Source of the DNA: an uncultured Dehalococcoidia bacterium
Lineage (GTDB): Bacteria > Chloroflexota > Dehalococcoidia > Lucifugimonadales > UBA3495
Direction of reading: 5' to 3'
Assembly (NCBI GenBank): GCA_951812535.1
Contig: CATOSK010000011.1
Coordinates: 1-64,000, forward strand
Length of the DNA stretch: 64,000 nucleotides
A program made the position numbers and the translations under genes. Within the stretch, counting starts at the first letter, position 1. Every line of letters starts with the position of its first letter. Shown here one piece after another: positions 16,590-26,222 of this stretch. Below the pieces are notes generated by a model. The model was given only the letters and a program-made list of their open reading frames with translations, made no database searches and was not told the DNA's origin.

Positions 16590-17279
16590 TTACCACATCA
16601 GGTCCGGTCCCACCGCCTCGATTAGGCTGCACCCCTTGTTCCGCACCGCGTTCACATCCTGCGAAACGGGATAGGCCCGCATCATCGCCGGATCATACGG
16701 CTGCAGCATCTCCAGCAGGTTTTCGGCGTCCTGCTCCTCCGGGTCCATCCATGCCCCATACAGGCCGGACGGCAGGATGACCGGCATACGGTCGTGGACC
16801 TGGCTGCAAAGCTCATTCGGGGACGTGGTGATAATTGAACAGGACAGGACCTCCTCCCCGCCGGGCCTAGCCCGCTCCCAGATCCCGGCGAAGGCGAAGG
16901 GTTCACCGTCTTTGGACGTGAACCGGACCGGCCACCGGCTCCGGTTGGGCCCCTTCCTCCACTCGTAGAACCCGCTGGCCGGAATGAGGCACCGCTGGCT
17001 CTTGAAGGGACCCGTGTACGCCCGCCGCTGCAATATCTGATCGTCCCGGGCGTTGATCATGGTGTACTTGCTGCTGATTTCCTTGCTCCAACGGGGCACC
17101 AGCCCCCAGCGCATGAACCGGGGATAGTTCGTCTGCCCGCCGGAGATTACCGTGAGCACCCGGTCCGTCGGAGCAATGTTGTACGCCGGGATCCTCTCCC
17201 CGTACTCGGCCACGCCGCTCAGGTCGACCCCGAAATAGATTTCCAGTTGGTGCTGGTTCAGGTCAAATCTTCCGCACAT
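16590..17279 (-). CDS. SOS response-associated peptidase (SRAP/YedK/HMCES family)
   Basis: MCGRFDLN catalytic Cys2 start, PAYNIAPTDRVLTVI, MINARDD, RCLIPASGFYEWRK, HDRMPVILP. Confidence 0.95.
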   Translation of the reverse strand: MCGRFDLNQHQLEIYFGVDLSGVAEYGERIPAYNIAPTDRVLTVISGGQTNYPRFMRWGLVPRWSKEISSKYTMINARDDQILQRRAYTGPFKSQRCLIPASGFYEWRKGPNRSRWPVRFTSKDGEPFAFAGIWERARPGGEEVLSCSIITTSPNELCSQVHDRMPVILPSGLYGAWMDPEEQDAENLLEMLQPYDPAMMRAYPVSQDVNAVRNKGCSLIEAVGPDLMW

Positions 17280-17320
17280 CGCTGCCCTCGCGAAGATACG
17301 CCCGCCGGGGCCGGCAGTTC

Positions 17321-18361
17321 CTATACCGCGACCGGGTCAATCCTGACGGTGCGCCCGGTCCGCGCGGATTGCACCATCGCCAAGGTGACTTCCACCACCC
17401 GAAGCCCGTCCTCTCCCGTGGCGCCCGGCTGCCGGTCATCCTCGATGGCCCGGCGGAAGTCCTGGATCTCCGCCACGAAATTTCCCAGGTATTCGCCGGG
17501 GTAGTCGCTAGACTCGTTGACCGTCTCACTGACGATCTCGACGCTCCCCTGGCGGGCCTCCCACAACGTGCCCTGGCTGCTGATGCGGCCATCGCTTCCG
17601 TAAATCGTGAAGTCGTTGCGCGAGTCCGGCAGCACCCGGCCGCAACAGACCGTCCCGATGGCGCCGTCTCCGAACCGGAGCGACATCGCTGCCAGTTGCT
17701 CCAGGGGCTGGCTCTCCGTCTGCCCATCGGTTATTGCGGCCACCTGCGTGATTTCCTGTCCCAGCAGGAACCTGAGCAGGTCCACCGCGTGGACCCCGGT
17801 GCCCATCATCGTCGACGCGTTGCCGATCAGGTCCGGCTGGTCCCACCACTGCCGCAGACCGGTTCTGCGCGGCGGCGGGCCCTGCCCCCTGACCCCGAAT
17901 CCCCACTGCCCCTGGGCCAGCGTCACCTTTCCCAGGCTCCCGCTTCCGATGACTTCCCTGGCCCGGACGTGCCCCGGGTGCTGCCTCAGGTGAAACCCAA
18001 CTCCCAGCTTCACCCCCGCTCCCCGGCAGGCCCGCACCATCGCGACGGCGTCGTCCAGGGTGGTCGCCATCGGCTTCTCCGATAGCACATGCTTCCCTGC
18101 CGCGGCGGCCCGCTGGGCCTGGGCCGAGTGCAGGGCATTGGGAGAACATATGAACACCGCGTCCACCCGGGAATCGTTCAGTAGGGCGTCCAGGTTGTCG
18201 CACCCGTAGTTTGCTCCATGTTTCTCGGCGAACGCCTCCGCCCGTCCCTGGTCCCGGCTGTAAACCGCGATCAGGTTGTTGTCCTCCGCCGCGGCAATGG
18301 CCGGGGCGATTTTCAGGTCGGGGTGATTTCCGGTGCTGACGATTCCCCAGCCGAGGGCCAA
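17321..18361 (-). CDS. Gfo/Idh/MocA family oxidoreductase
   Basis: GWGIVSTGNH..., VFICSPNALHSAQAQRAAAAGKHVLSEKPMATTLDDAVAMV. Confidence 0.92.
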   Translation of the reverse strand: MALGWGIVSTGNHPDLKIAPAIAAAEDNNLIAVYSRDQGRAEAFAEKHGANYGCDNLDALLNDSRVDAVFICSPNALHSAQAQRAAAAGKHVLSEKPMATTLDDAVAMVRACRGAGVKLGVGFHLRQHPGHVRAREVIGSGSLGKVTLAQGQWGFGVRGQGPPPRRTGLRQWWDQPDLIGNASTMMGTGVHAVDLLRFLLGQEITQVAAITDGQTESQPLEQLAAMSLRFGDGAIGTVCCGRVLPDSRNDFTIYGSDGRISSQGTLWEARQGSVEIVSETVNESSDYPGEYLGNFVAEIQDFRRAIEDDRQPGATGEDGLRVVEVTLAMVQSARTGRTVRIDPVAV

Positions 18362-18524
18362 AAGTCCACCTCCGGGAGTCCTGACTGATGCCTGGTTGCG
18401 GCGCCGGGACTAAAATATGAGAATCGCCTGGGTGTGTCAAACCGCACCCGTGCTTTGTCGAAGGGCTTCCTTCTTGAAAGGCTTCCTGCTTCCTGTGCCG
18501 TCGGTCTTCCTGTACCGTCGGTGC

Positions 18525-19040
18525 TCAATCCCGGGTCAGGGAATAAAGGAACATGTCGATCGTCTGCCCGTCCTTCGTGGCGCCCTTGCGCATCCGCCCC
18601 TCGTATTCGAAACCCGCCTTTTCGAGAACGCGGCAGGATGCTGGATTCCACTCGAACACCTCAGCATATATTCGTGCCAGGTCGAACTCGGCGAAGGCGT
18701 ATTCCGTCAGCATTTTCAAAGCCCTGGTTGCTATGCCCTGGCCCCAGAACGGTTCGCCCAACCAGTAACCCACTTCGGCCGAGCGGCGTTGGACATCCTG
18801 CTTCAGCTCCAGGCCGATGTTGCCAATGACTTCGGTGTCGGAAGCGACGGCGAAGATGGTCTCCGGCTTGCTCTCCATGGCTTCCTGGATCCAGTTTTCT
18901 GCATCCTGCAACGTATAGGGGTGCGGAAACCTGTCCCATATATTGATCCAGATCTTCCGGTTGTTGGCGTACTTCGCCAGGGAAGGCGCATCTGCGGGAT
19001 GCAGGCTCCGTATCTGCCATTCACCAAAGTCGATTTTCAT
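18525..19040 (-). CDS. GNAT-family (RimJ/RimL type) N-acetyltransferase
   Basis: IGNIGLELKQDVQRRSAEVGYWLGEPFWGQGIATRALKMLTEYAF, EWNPASCRVLEKAGFEYEGRMRKG. Confidence 0.9.
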   Translation of the reverse strand: MKIDFGEWQIRSLHPADAPSLAKYANNRKIWINIWDRFPHPYTLQDAENWIQEAMESKPETIFAVASDTEVIGNIGLELKQDVQRRSAEVGYWLGEPFWGQGIATRALKMLTEYAFAEFDLARIYAEVFEWNPASCRVLEKAGFEYEGRMRKGATKDGQTIDMFLYSLTRD

Positions 19041-19138
19041 AACTCTGAGACATCCACCAGGTTACCGGGCGGGCCAGCGGCCCGGCGTTTCACAGATGAT
19101 ACACCCCTAGCGGTTCTTCCCTATCCCAGACGGCCCGG

Positions 19139-20364
19139 GCAGGACGATTGCAAAGTCAGGTAGGGGAGGTTATAAAGACGGGGAAGTGAGATGAGGGAGT
19201 GTGGGGATATGGAAGCGGCGGAATCTCTGTTCAGTTGTTTGGAGCAGGTGCCGGATCCCAGGAGGGCCAGAGGGGTCAGACATCCTTTTCAGGCCATTCT
19301 CCGTCTGACCCTGCTGGGCTTGGTCTGCGGTCAGACCACCATGGCCCACATTGCCCTCTTCGCCAGGATGCACTGGCCGGTGCTGAAAGAGCCGTTGGGC
19401 TTTGTACGGGACCATCCGCCCCATGCCACCACCATCTCCCGCACCTTGGCCGGGGTTCGCTATGAGGAGTTGCAGGGGGCCCTGACCGGATGGGTGGCCC
19501 GGGTGGTGTCGGACCAGGAGATGTACGCCTCGGTGGATGGCAAGTGGGCCAAGCAGTCCGAGGACGCAAGCGGGAACCCCTTGGTGATGGTGAACGTACT
19601 GGCCCACGACCTGAAGCTGTGCCTGGCCCAGTGGCCGGCATCGGAGAAAAGGTACGAACCCGGGGTGTTGCGGGAACAGGTGGGGCAACTGTTTGAGCGC
19701 TACCCCGGCCTTGGGCTGCTGACCATGGACGCTCTGTACGCGGAGCGGGACCTGTGCCAGGCCATAGTGAGACACGGACGGGACTACTTGGTGCGAGTCA
19801 AAGGGAACCGGCCCGAGTTGCTGGCCGCGTTGGCAGAGGGATTTGCCGAGGAGGAACTGGGGGAACCCGAGGCTGTGAGCGTTGAAAAAAAGCGGGGGTG
19901 ATTGAGAGTCGGCGTGTCTGGACCGATGAGGAACTGGCAGGCTATATCCGGGATGAGTTGGGCTTTCCGGGGGCTATGCAGGGGGTGATGCTGGAGAAGG
20001 AGACGGTGGACATAGCCACCGGGGAGGTGAGCCGGGAGCACTGGTATCTGCTGACCAGCCTGAGTTCCCGCAGGTGCAGCCCGAGAGAACTGCTTCGGGT
20101 GATCCGCAACCACTGGAGGGTGGAAAACAGCCTGCATCACGTGAAGGACCGCAGTTGGGACGAGGACGTCCACACGCTGCGGCGTCCGGGTTTGGGCGAG
20201 GTGTACGCCAGCCTAGTCAACACCGCCCTGAACGCCCTGCGCTTGGAGGGCTGGTTCCCTCTCCGCATGTCCATGCCCCTGCGAGCCAAGACCTGCGCCT
20301 TCCGCCCAATCCAGACCATCGCCCGCCTCTGCGGCCTATCCTCCTGACTTTGCAATCGTCCTGC
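19139..20364 (+). mobile_element. ISAs1-family-like insertion sequence with perfect 22-bp terminal inverted repeats and 7-bp target duplication
   Basis: IRL GCAGGACGATTGCAAAGTCAGG 19139-19160; IRR CCTGACTTTGCAATCGTCCTGC 20343-20364; GGCCCGG flanks at 19132-19138 and 20365-20371. Confidence 0.9.
19191..20347 (+). CDS. ISAs1-like transposase in two overlapping frames (19191-19901 and 19898-20347), -1 relation
   Basis: CLEQVPDPRRARGVRHPFQAILRLTLLGLVCG..., SVDGKW; second half RRVWTDEELAGY...RNHWRVENSLHHVKDRSWDED; A_AAA_AAG at 19886-19892. Confidence 0.85.
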
Positions 20365-20380
20365 GGCCCGGGGCCCGTGC

Positions 20381-20409
20381 TTGACAACCCATTCCCACAG
20401 GATTAGAGT
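20381..20409 (+). promoter_or_regulatory. Putative sigma70-type promoter of the B12 operon
   Basis: TTGACA 20381-20386, 17-nt spacer, TAGAGT 20404-20409. Confidence 0.5.
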
Positions 20410-20449
20410 AGCCGACAGCGTATCCCACCTTAAAAATCTGCTAGACACT

Positions 20450-20600
20450 TCGGGTACCGCAAAGGTTCAAACGGGAAAGGCGGTGAAAATCCGCCGCGGT
20501 TGCGCCACTGTGAACGCCGTCCACTCCCATGTCCCTTCCGGGGGGCGCAGGATGGCGTAAGTCAGGACACCGACCTGGGTGATTGGGGCTCTACTCTGCG
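20450..20600 (+). ncRNA. Cobalamin (AdoCbl) riboswitch
   Basis: gggaaaGGCGGTGAAAATCCGCCgcggttgcGCCACTGTGA ... GTAAGTCAGGACACCGACCTG (B12 box) upstream of cobalamin genes. Confidence 0.9.
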
Positions 20601-20667
20601 CCATACAGATGGGGGTTCCCCGGGACTGGTTTCGCCAGCTTTCCCGAGTAACTGAAATCACAGCTTC

Positions 20668-20695
20668 CCCCCGACGCGCAGAGTCGGGGGTTTTT
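20668..20695 (+). terminator. Intrinsic terminator, probable riboswitch expression platform
   Basis: CCCCCGAC-gcgcaga-GTCGGGGG followed by TTTTT. Confidence 0.85.
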
Positions 20696-20732
20696 CATTT
20701 GGGCCCCACTGGCATCGGACAGCAGACCGGCA

Positions 20733-21428
20733 ATGACCAGCAACAGCGACATAGCAATGACCATCATCGGCGTTGGGCCCGGTGACCCGCAGATGCTTAC
20801 CCTGCGGGCCCAGCAGGCCATCCGCAGCGCCGACCTGGTGGTCGGGTTTCGGACCGTCCTCAACGTGGTGGAGCAATGGGCCGGTGACGCCGAGCTTTGC
20901 CCCATGAGCTACCGGGACCAGGAGCAGGTGCTGGACTACGCCCAGGAGCAGGTCCGTTCGGGAAAGACCTGCGTGGTCTGTGCCTGGGGCGACCTCAACG
21001 TCTCCGCGCGGGAGCTGATCGAGAGGGTCCAGCGCCGCGCCGGAAGGGTCGAACTCATCCCGGGGGTCAGCTCCATCCAGTTTGCCGCCGCCCGAACCGG
21101 AATCTACATGGAGGAGTCCATCTTTGTGACCCTCCACAAGCGGGCCGACACCAGCGGCGATTTGGACGAACTGCGGCATCACCTGAACGAAGGGCTCCGC
21201 AACATTATCCTGTTGCCCCGGCCCTTCGACCTGATGCCTCCATTGATAGCCGGAAACCTGGTTGAGGCCGGGGTCCCGGGAGACCGGCCGGTCATCGTCT
21301 ACCAGCGGCTCACCTTCGACGACGAGCAGGCCTGGCGCGGCACCCTGGAACAATGCGCCGCAATCTCGGAAGAGTTCAGCGACCTGTCCATCATGGTCTT
21401 TCCCCGGCCTTCCCAGGAACCGGACTAA
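20733..21428 (+). CDS. cbiE: Precorrin-6Y/cobalt-precorrin-7 C5-methyltransferase, CbiE-type
   Basis: TIIGVGPGDPQMLTLRAQQAIRSADLVVGF; VELIPGVSSIQFAAARTGI; tetrapyrrole methyltransferase family; B12 operon context. Confidence 0.82.
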   Translation: MTSNSDIAMTIIGVGPGDPQMLTLRAQQAIRSADLVVGFRTVLNVVEQWAGDAELCPMSYRDQEQVLDYAQEQVRSGKTCVVCAWGDLNVSARELIERVQRRAGRVELIPGVSSIQFAAARTGIYMEESIFVTLHKRADTSGDLDELRHHLNEGLRNIILLPRPFDLMPPLIAGNLVEAGVPGDRPVIVYQRLTFDDEQAWRGTLEQCAAISEEFSDLSIMVFPRPSQEPD

Positions 21429-21456
21429 CCGGAAAAACAGCGAGGACCGTCACAGC

Positions 21457-24400
21457 TTGACCACTCCCACTCGGACCGGGCAACAGAAGATCGTTTTCGT
21501 TACCACCGCGGACACGGACATCCTGACCGCGGAGCGCTCGGTGGCGGACCTTGACCTGTCCGACTTCCCCACCATCGCGGCCTTCAACCCGGTCGCCCTG
21601 GTGGATGACCAGTCCCGGGCGGACCTCCTGGACGCCGTGGACAACGCCGGCGTCGTGGTTTTGCGCCTCCTCGGCGGCAAGCGTTCCATGCCCGAGGTCT
21701 ACGACGACCTGGTTTCCCGCTGCCACTCCCAGGGCGTCCCCCTCATCGCCTGTCCCGGACACCAGGAATGGGACGAAGATCTCGTCACCGCCTGCACCGT
21801 CTCGGTGGCAGAGCTGGAAACCACCTTCTCCTACCTGATGCGCGGCGGCGTCGCCAACTTTCAGAATCTGTTCCTGTTCCTCAGCGATACCTACCTGGGG
21901 AGCGAGTACGGACACGAGGCCCCGGAACCGGTCCCCTGGGAGGGCGTGTACCACCCGGACGTTGACCGGGGATTGGACGTGGACACCTACATCGCCCGGC
22001 AGTTCAGGCCCGGCCTCCCTGCGGTGGGCGTCCTCTTCTACCGCGCTCATTGGATGAGCGGCAACCTCCAGTTCATTGACGAGCTTGTTCGCGGCCTGGA
22101 GGCCCAGGAGGTCAACGTCCTGCCGGTCTTCTCCTTCAGCCTCAAGCACAATCCCGAGGAGGAGGGCGAACACAGCCGCACCCTCACCGAGTTCATGCTG
22201 GACGACAACGGTTCCCCCCGGGTGGACTGCATCGTCAACACTATGGGCCTCGCCATGAGCGACATCAGCCAGGACGGCCCGACCATCGCCACCGGCTGGT
22301 CGGTAGACCTGCTGGACCGGATGGACGTCCCGGTTATCCAGGGCATCGTCAGTACCGGCACCCACGAGGAATGGGAGGAAAGCTCCCTCGGGCTCGGCCC
22401 AATCGACACGGCGATGAACATCGCCCTGCCGGAGTTCGACGGACGGATCATATCGGTCCCCATTTCCTTCAAGCAGGAAACCGCCGCCGCCCGGAACGGC
22501 AGCATGGTGACCAACCGGCTGCAACGCTACGTTGCCCAACCGGACCGCATCGACCTCGTCGCCCGGCTGGCCGCGAAATGGGCCAACCTGCGCCGCAAGT
22601 CCAACGCCGAAAAGCGCGTCGCCATCATAATGAGCAACTATCCGACCAAGGACGCCCGGATCGGCAACGCGGTGGGCCTAGACACCCCGGCATCCGTGGT
22701 CAACCTGCTGAACGCGCTTGACCGCGCCGGATACCAGGTCGAGGATATCCCCGAGGATGGCGACGAGCTGGTCCACCGCATCATCGAGCGGTGCAGCAAC
22801 GATCGGGACTCCCTCACGGAGGAACAGCTTCGCCTCGCCGCCGGCCACGTTTCCGCGGGACAGTACGCCGGGTGGTACTCGGGCTTTCCGGAATCCGTCC
22901 GCCAGGAACTGTTGGATTCCTGGGGCCCGGCTCCCGGAAACGTCTACCGCACCGGGGACCAGCTAGCCATCGCGGGTCTCCAACTGGGCAACGTCTTCGT
23001 GGGATTGCAGCCGCCCAGGGGCTTCGGGGAACACCCCATATCCATCTACCACAGCCCCGATTTGACGCCGACCCACCACTACATTGCCTACTACCGCTGG
23101 ATACGCGACGTCTTCCAGGCCGACGCGATGGTCCACGTCGGCAAGCACGGAACGCTGGAGTGGCTTCCCGGAAAGGGCATCGGCCTTTCCGCCGCCTGCT
23201 ACCCGGAAGTTGCCCTCCAGGATTTGCCCCTGTTCTATCCCTTCATCATCAACAACCCCGGGGAGGGCACCCAGGCCAAGCGCCGCACCCACGCGACGAT
23301 CATCGACCACCTCATCCCGCCCATGACCACCGCCGACAGCTACGGCGACATCGCCAAGCTGGAACAGCTCATGGACGAGCATTACCAGTGCCAGACCCTG
23401 GATCCCGGCAAGCTGCCGATGCTGGAGTCCCAGATCTGGGGAATGGTCCAGCAGGCGGAGCTTCACCGGGACCTGGGAGTCGACGCCCAGCCTGATGACT
23501 TCGCCGAGTTCATGCTGGAGATTGACGGCTACCTCTGCGAGATCAAGGACGCCCAGATCAAGGACGGCCTGCACACTCTCGGCGAACCCCCCACACAGGA
23601 ACAGTTGGTCGGCCTCATGTCCGCCCTGACCCGCCTGGACATTGGCGGCATTGCCAGCCTCCGCCGGGCCATCGCCGAGGCCCTGGGATTGGACTACCGG
23701 CAGTTGCTGGACGAACCCTCCACCCCGGTCAATGGAAACATGCCCGCTATCCTGCGGGACCTGGACCCGGACACTCCCCTCCGCAGTGCCGGGGATGTGC
23801 TGGAGCGGCTGGAAGTCCTCTGCCGCAGCTGCCTCTCCCAGATGCAGGACCACGGCTTCTCCCCGGAGCAGGTCGCCGGTGTTGTCGCCCGCGTCGTCGG
23901 ACAACCCGATGGCCCCACCGAGGAAATGCTGCGGTTCGCCACCGAGTCCATCTATCCCGCCCTGATGCGCACCACCGATGAAATAGACAACCTGCTGCGG
24001 GGACTGGAAGGCCGCTTCGTGCCCCCCGGCCCCAGCGGCGCGCCCACCCGGGGCATGGCCAACGTGCTTCCCACCGGGCGCAACTTCTACTCCGTTGACC
24101 CCAAGACCCTGCCTTCCCCCGCCGCGTGGGAGGTCGGAAGAGCCCTCGGCGACGCCCTCCTGGAAAAGTACCTGGAGGAAGAGGGCGCCTACCCTGAGAT
24201 GGTCGGGATCGTCGTCTGGGGCACCTCCGCCATGCGTACCCACGGCGACGACATTGCCCAGATAATGTACCTCCTCGGCGTCCGCCCGGTCTGGCAGCAG
24301 GAAAGCCGCCGGGTCTCCGGCATCGAGGTCATCCCCGTCTCCGAGTTGGGCCGCCCCCGCATCGATGTGACCGTGCGGATCAGCGGCTTCTTCCGCGACG

Positions 24401-25320
24401 CGTTCCCGAACCTCATATACCTCCTCGACCAGTCCATTGAGCAGGTAGCCGCCCTGGATGAGTCCCCGGACGACAACTATGTCCGAAAGCACCTGCTGGA
24501 AGACCGCCAGCGCCGCGAGGAGGAAGAGAACGCTCCCGCTGATTCCCCACGGGCTCCCGCGCCTCCGGTATCCGGCTCGCTCTACCGCATATTTGGGAGC
24601 AAGCCCGGGACCTATGGCGCGGGCATCCTCCCCGTTCTGGACGAGCGCAACTGGGAGACGGTGCAGGACCTGGCCGAGGTCTACACCGCCTGGGGCGGCT
24701 ACGCCTACACCCAGCAGGACTTCGGCGTCAATGCCCGGGAGCAGTTCCGCCTCCGCTTCAGCCAGATCGTCATCGCCGCCAAGAACCAGGACAACCGGGA
24801 ACACGATGTCTTCGACAGTGACGATTACATGCAGTATCATGGCGGCATGATCGCCACCGTCCGCGCCCTGACGGGGCGCAACCCCCGCCAGTTTTTCGGA
24901 GACAGTTCCGATCCTTCCCGCTCCCGCGTCCGTGACCTGCAGGACGAGGCCCGCCGGGTCTTCCGCAGCCGGGTGGTCAACCCCAAGTGGATCGATTCCA
25001 TGAAGCGCCACGGCTACAAGGGAGCTTTCGAGCTGTCCGCCACCGTGGACTACATGTTCGGCTACGACGCCACCGCCCAGGTCATCGAGGACTGGATGTA
25101 CCAGGACGTCACCGAGGAGTACGTCCTGAACCCGGAGATGCAGCAGTTCTTCCAGGAGAGCAACCCGTGGGCCCTGCGCGGCATCGTCGAACGGTTGCTG
25201 GAAGCCGTGGAGCGCGGCCTGTGGGAAGACCCGCCGCCGGAGATGCTGGAGCAACTGCGCCAGCTTTACCTTGATTTGGAAGCCGACCTTGAAGCCCGCC
25301 AGGAGGGACGGCCGGGTTAA
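21457..25320 (+). CDS. cobN: Cobaltochelatase large subunit CobN (ChlH/BchH/CobN family)
   Basis: ORF 21262..25320; in-frame TTG 21457 after cbiE stop preferred. MVHVGKHGTLEWLPGKGIGLS, TRGMANVLPTGRNFYSVDPKTLPSPAAWEVG, MKRHGYKGAFELSATVDYMFGYDATA. Confidence 0.92.
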   Translation: MTTPTRTGQQKIVFVTTADTDILTAERSVADLDLSDFPTIAAFNPVALVDDQSRADLLDAVDNAGVVVLRLLGGKRSMPEVYDDLVSRCHSQGVPLIACPGHQEWDEDLVTACTVSVAELETTFSYLMRGGVANFQNLFLFLSDTYLGSEYGHEAPEPVPWEGVYHPDVDRGLDVDTYIARQFRPGLPAVGVLFYRAHWMSGNLQFIDELVRGLEAQEVNVLPVFSFSLKHNPEEEGEHSRTLTEFMLDDNGSPRVDCIVNTMGLAMSDISQDGPTIATGWSVDLLDRMDVPVIQGIVSTGTHEEWEESSLGLGPIDTAMNIALPEFDGRIISVPISFKQETAAARNGSMVTNRLQRYVAQPDRIDLVARLAAKWANLRRKSNAEKRVAIIMSNYPTKDARIGNAVGLDTPASVVNLLNALDRAGYQVEDIPEDGDELVHRIIERCSNDRDSLTEEQLRLAAGHVSAGQYAGWYSGFPESVRQELLDSWGPAPGNVYRTGDQLAIAGLQLGNVFVGLQPPRGFGEHPISIYHSPDLTPTHHYIAYYRWIRDVFQADAMVHVGKHGTLEWLPGKGIGLSAACYPEVALQDLPLFYPFIINNPGEGTQAKRRTHATIIDHLIPPMTTADSYGDIAKLEQLMDEHYQCQTLDPGKLPMLESQIWGMVQQAELHRDLGVDAQPDDFAEFMLEIDGYLCEIKDAQIKDGLHTLGEPPTQEQLVGLMSALTRLDIGGIASLRRAIAEALGLDYRQLLDEPSTPVNGNMPAILRDLDPDTPLRSAGDVLERLEVLCRSCLSQMQDHGFSPEQVAGVVARVVGQPDGPTEEMLRFATESIYPALMRTTDEIDNLLRGLEGRFVPPGPSGAPTRGMANVLPTGRNFYSVDPKTLPSPAAWEVGRALGDALLEKYLEEEGAYPEMVGIVVWGTSAMRTHGDDIAQIMYLLGVRPVWQQESRRVSGIEVIPVSELGRPRIDVTVRISGFFRDAFPNLIYLLDQSIEQVAALDESPDDNYVRKHLLEDRQRREEEENAPADSPRAPAPPVSGSLYRIFGSKPGTYGAGILPVLDERNWETVQDLAEVYTAWGGYAYTQQDFGVNAREQFRLRFSQIVIAAKNQDNREHDVFDSDDYMQYHGGMIATVRALTGRNPRQFFGDSSDPSRSRVRDLQDEARRVFRSRVVNPKWIDSMKRHGYKGAFELSATVDYMFGYDATAQVIEDWMYQDVTEEYVLNPEMQQFFQESNPWALRGIVERLLEAVERGLWEDPPPEMLEQLRQLYLDLEADLEARQEGRPG

Positions 25321-25353
25321 TCCCGTCCAGTTCAGCCAGCAAGGAGGCCGCAA

Positions 25354-25761
25354 GTGGAAATAACCCTGGAATTGCTCAATGAGCTGACCACCAACGAGGA
25401 GATGATGTGGGTCGTTGGGGTCGGTGAAGTCGTCAGCGAAAACCACGCCCACGGCATCAAGCAGCCGGAGATTCACAACGGCTGGGCCACGATCGAGGCC
25501 GACAACTGGCATTTCCACCTCAAGATGGAAAATGTTGATGGCATCCAGTTCGTCGAGGCCAACAGCCACGGGAACATGAAGTCCTACTACGTCCGGTTCT
25601 CCCGCAACTGGGAGGAAACGCTGGTCCGTTGCTACTTCCCCAACCCCCAGTTGGATGAGAATGAGAAACGGACCGAGTTCCAGCCGGAAAAGCTGAAGGC
25701 TTTCGAGGCAATGCGGGACCGCTATGTCGGCCGCGACGGTATCGTGTTCGTAGAACGGTAA
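25354..25761 (+). CDS. Uncharacterised protein in B12/cobalt operon; possible ChuX/HutX-like heme/tetrapyrrole fold
   Basis: 135 aa, GTG start; GWATIEADNWHFHLKMENVDGIQFVEANSHGNMKSYYVRFSRNWEETLVRCYFPNP; co-directional between cobN and cbtB. Confidence 0.6.
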   Translation: MEITLELLNELTTNEEMMWVVGVGEVVSENHAHGIKQPEIHNGWATIEADNWHFHLKMENVDGIQFVEANSHGNMKSYYVRFSRNWEETLVRCYFPNPQLDENEKRTEFQPEKLKAFEAMRDRYVGRDGIVFVER

Positions 25762-25888
25762 CCGCCGCCACAAATTCGGGTATTCTTCACCGGCACGGCC
25801 TGGTCTGGTACAATCGGCACCACCGTCCGGGAATACTAAAGGGCAAGACAATCTGGCCAGGCAGGCCAAAGAGGAAAGGGAGGGATCC

Positions 25889-26089
25889 ATGACTACTTTG
25901 ATGAATGCTCTTCGCTCGCGGGAGACCCCGGTCTGGGCGCCCTGGGTCGTCCTGGGCGCCGGCGTCCTGTACATGGTCGGCTACGTCGACGGCGCGGTTC
26001 ACGGTGCGGCCCTCGGCTCGCCCGCCATCCTGGGCGCGGTCCACGAGGTCTTCCACCACGCCCGCCACGTCGCCTTCATGTGCCACTAG
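25889..26089 (+). CDS. cbtB: CbtB, small single-TM subunit of predicted cobalt transporter, C-terminal His motif
   Basis: 66 aa, one TM segment, VHEVFHHARHVAFMCH C-terminus; followed by cbtA. Confidence 0.88.
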   Translation: MTTLMNALRSRETPVWAPWVVLGAGVLYMVGYVDGAVHGAALGSPAILGAVHEVFHHARHVAFMCH

Positions 26090-26108
26090 GCACCTGCTGA
26101 CGCATCCT

Positions 26109-26128
26109 GGGGCGGCTGACGCCGCCCC
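26109..26128 (+). promoter_or_regulatory. Perfect 8-bp-stem hairpin between cbtB and cbtA
   Basis: GGGGCGGC-TGAC-GCCGCCCC; no strong U-tract. Confidence 0.7.
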
Positions 26129-26222
26129 TAACCCCTTTGTAATCCAGCTGTGAACTGAGGAGGCATCGCCCCCCTTGGTTCAGCTCGCCCTGAAATATCA
26201 GTCTCGGAAAGGTGGTGCAGGC

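Noticed and set aside
22963-25974. 1003-aa minus-strand ORF opposite cobN
   Set aside because: Antisense open frame typical of high-GC coding DNA; the plus strand clearly encodes CobN.
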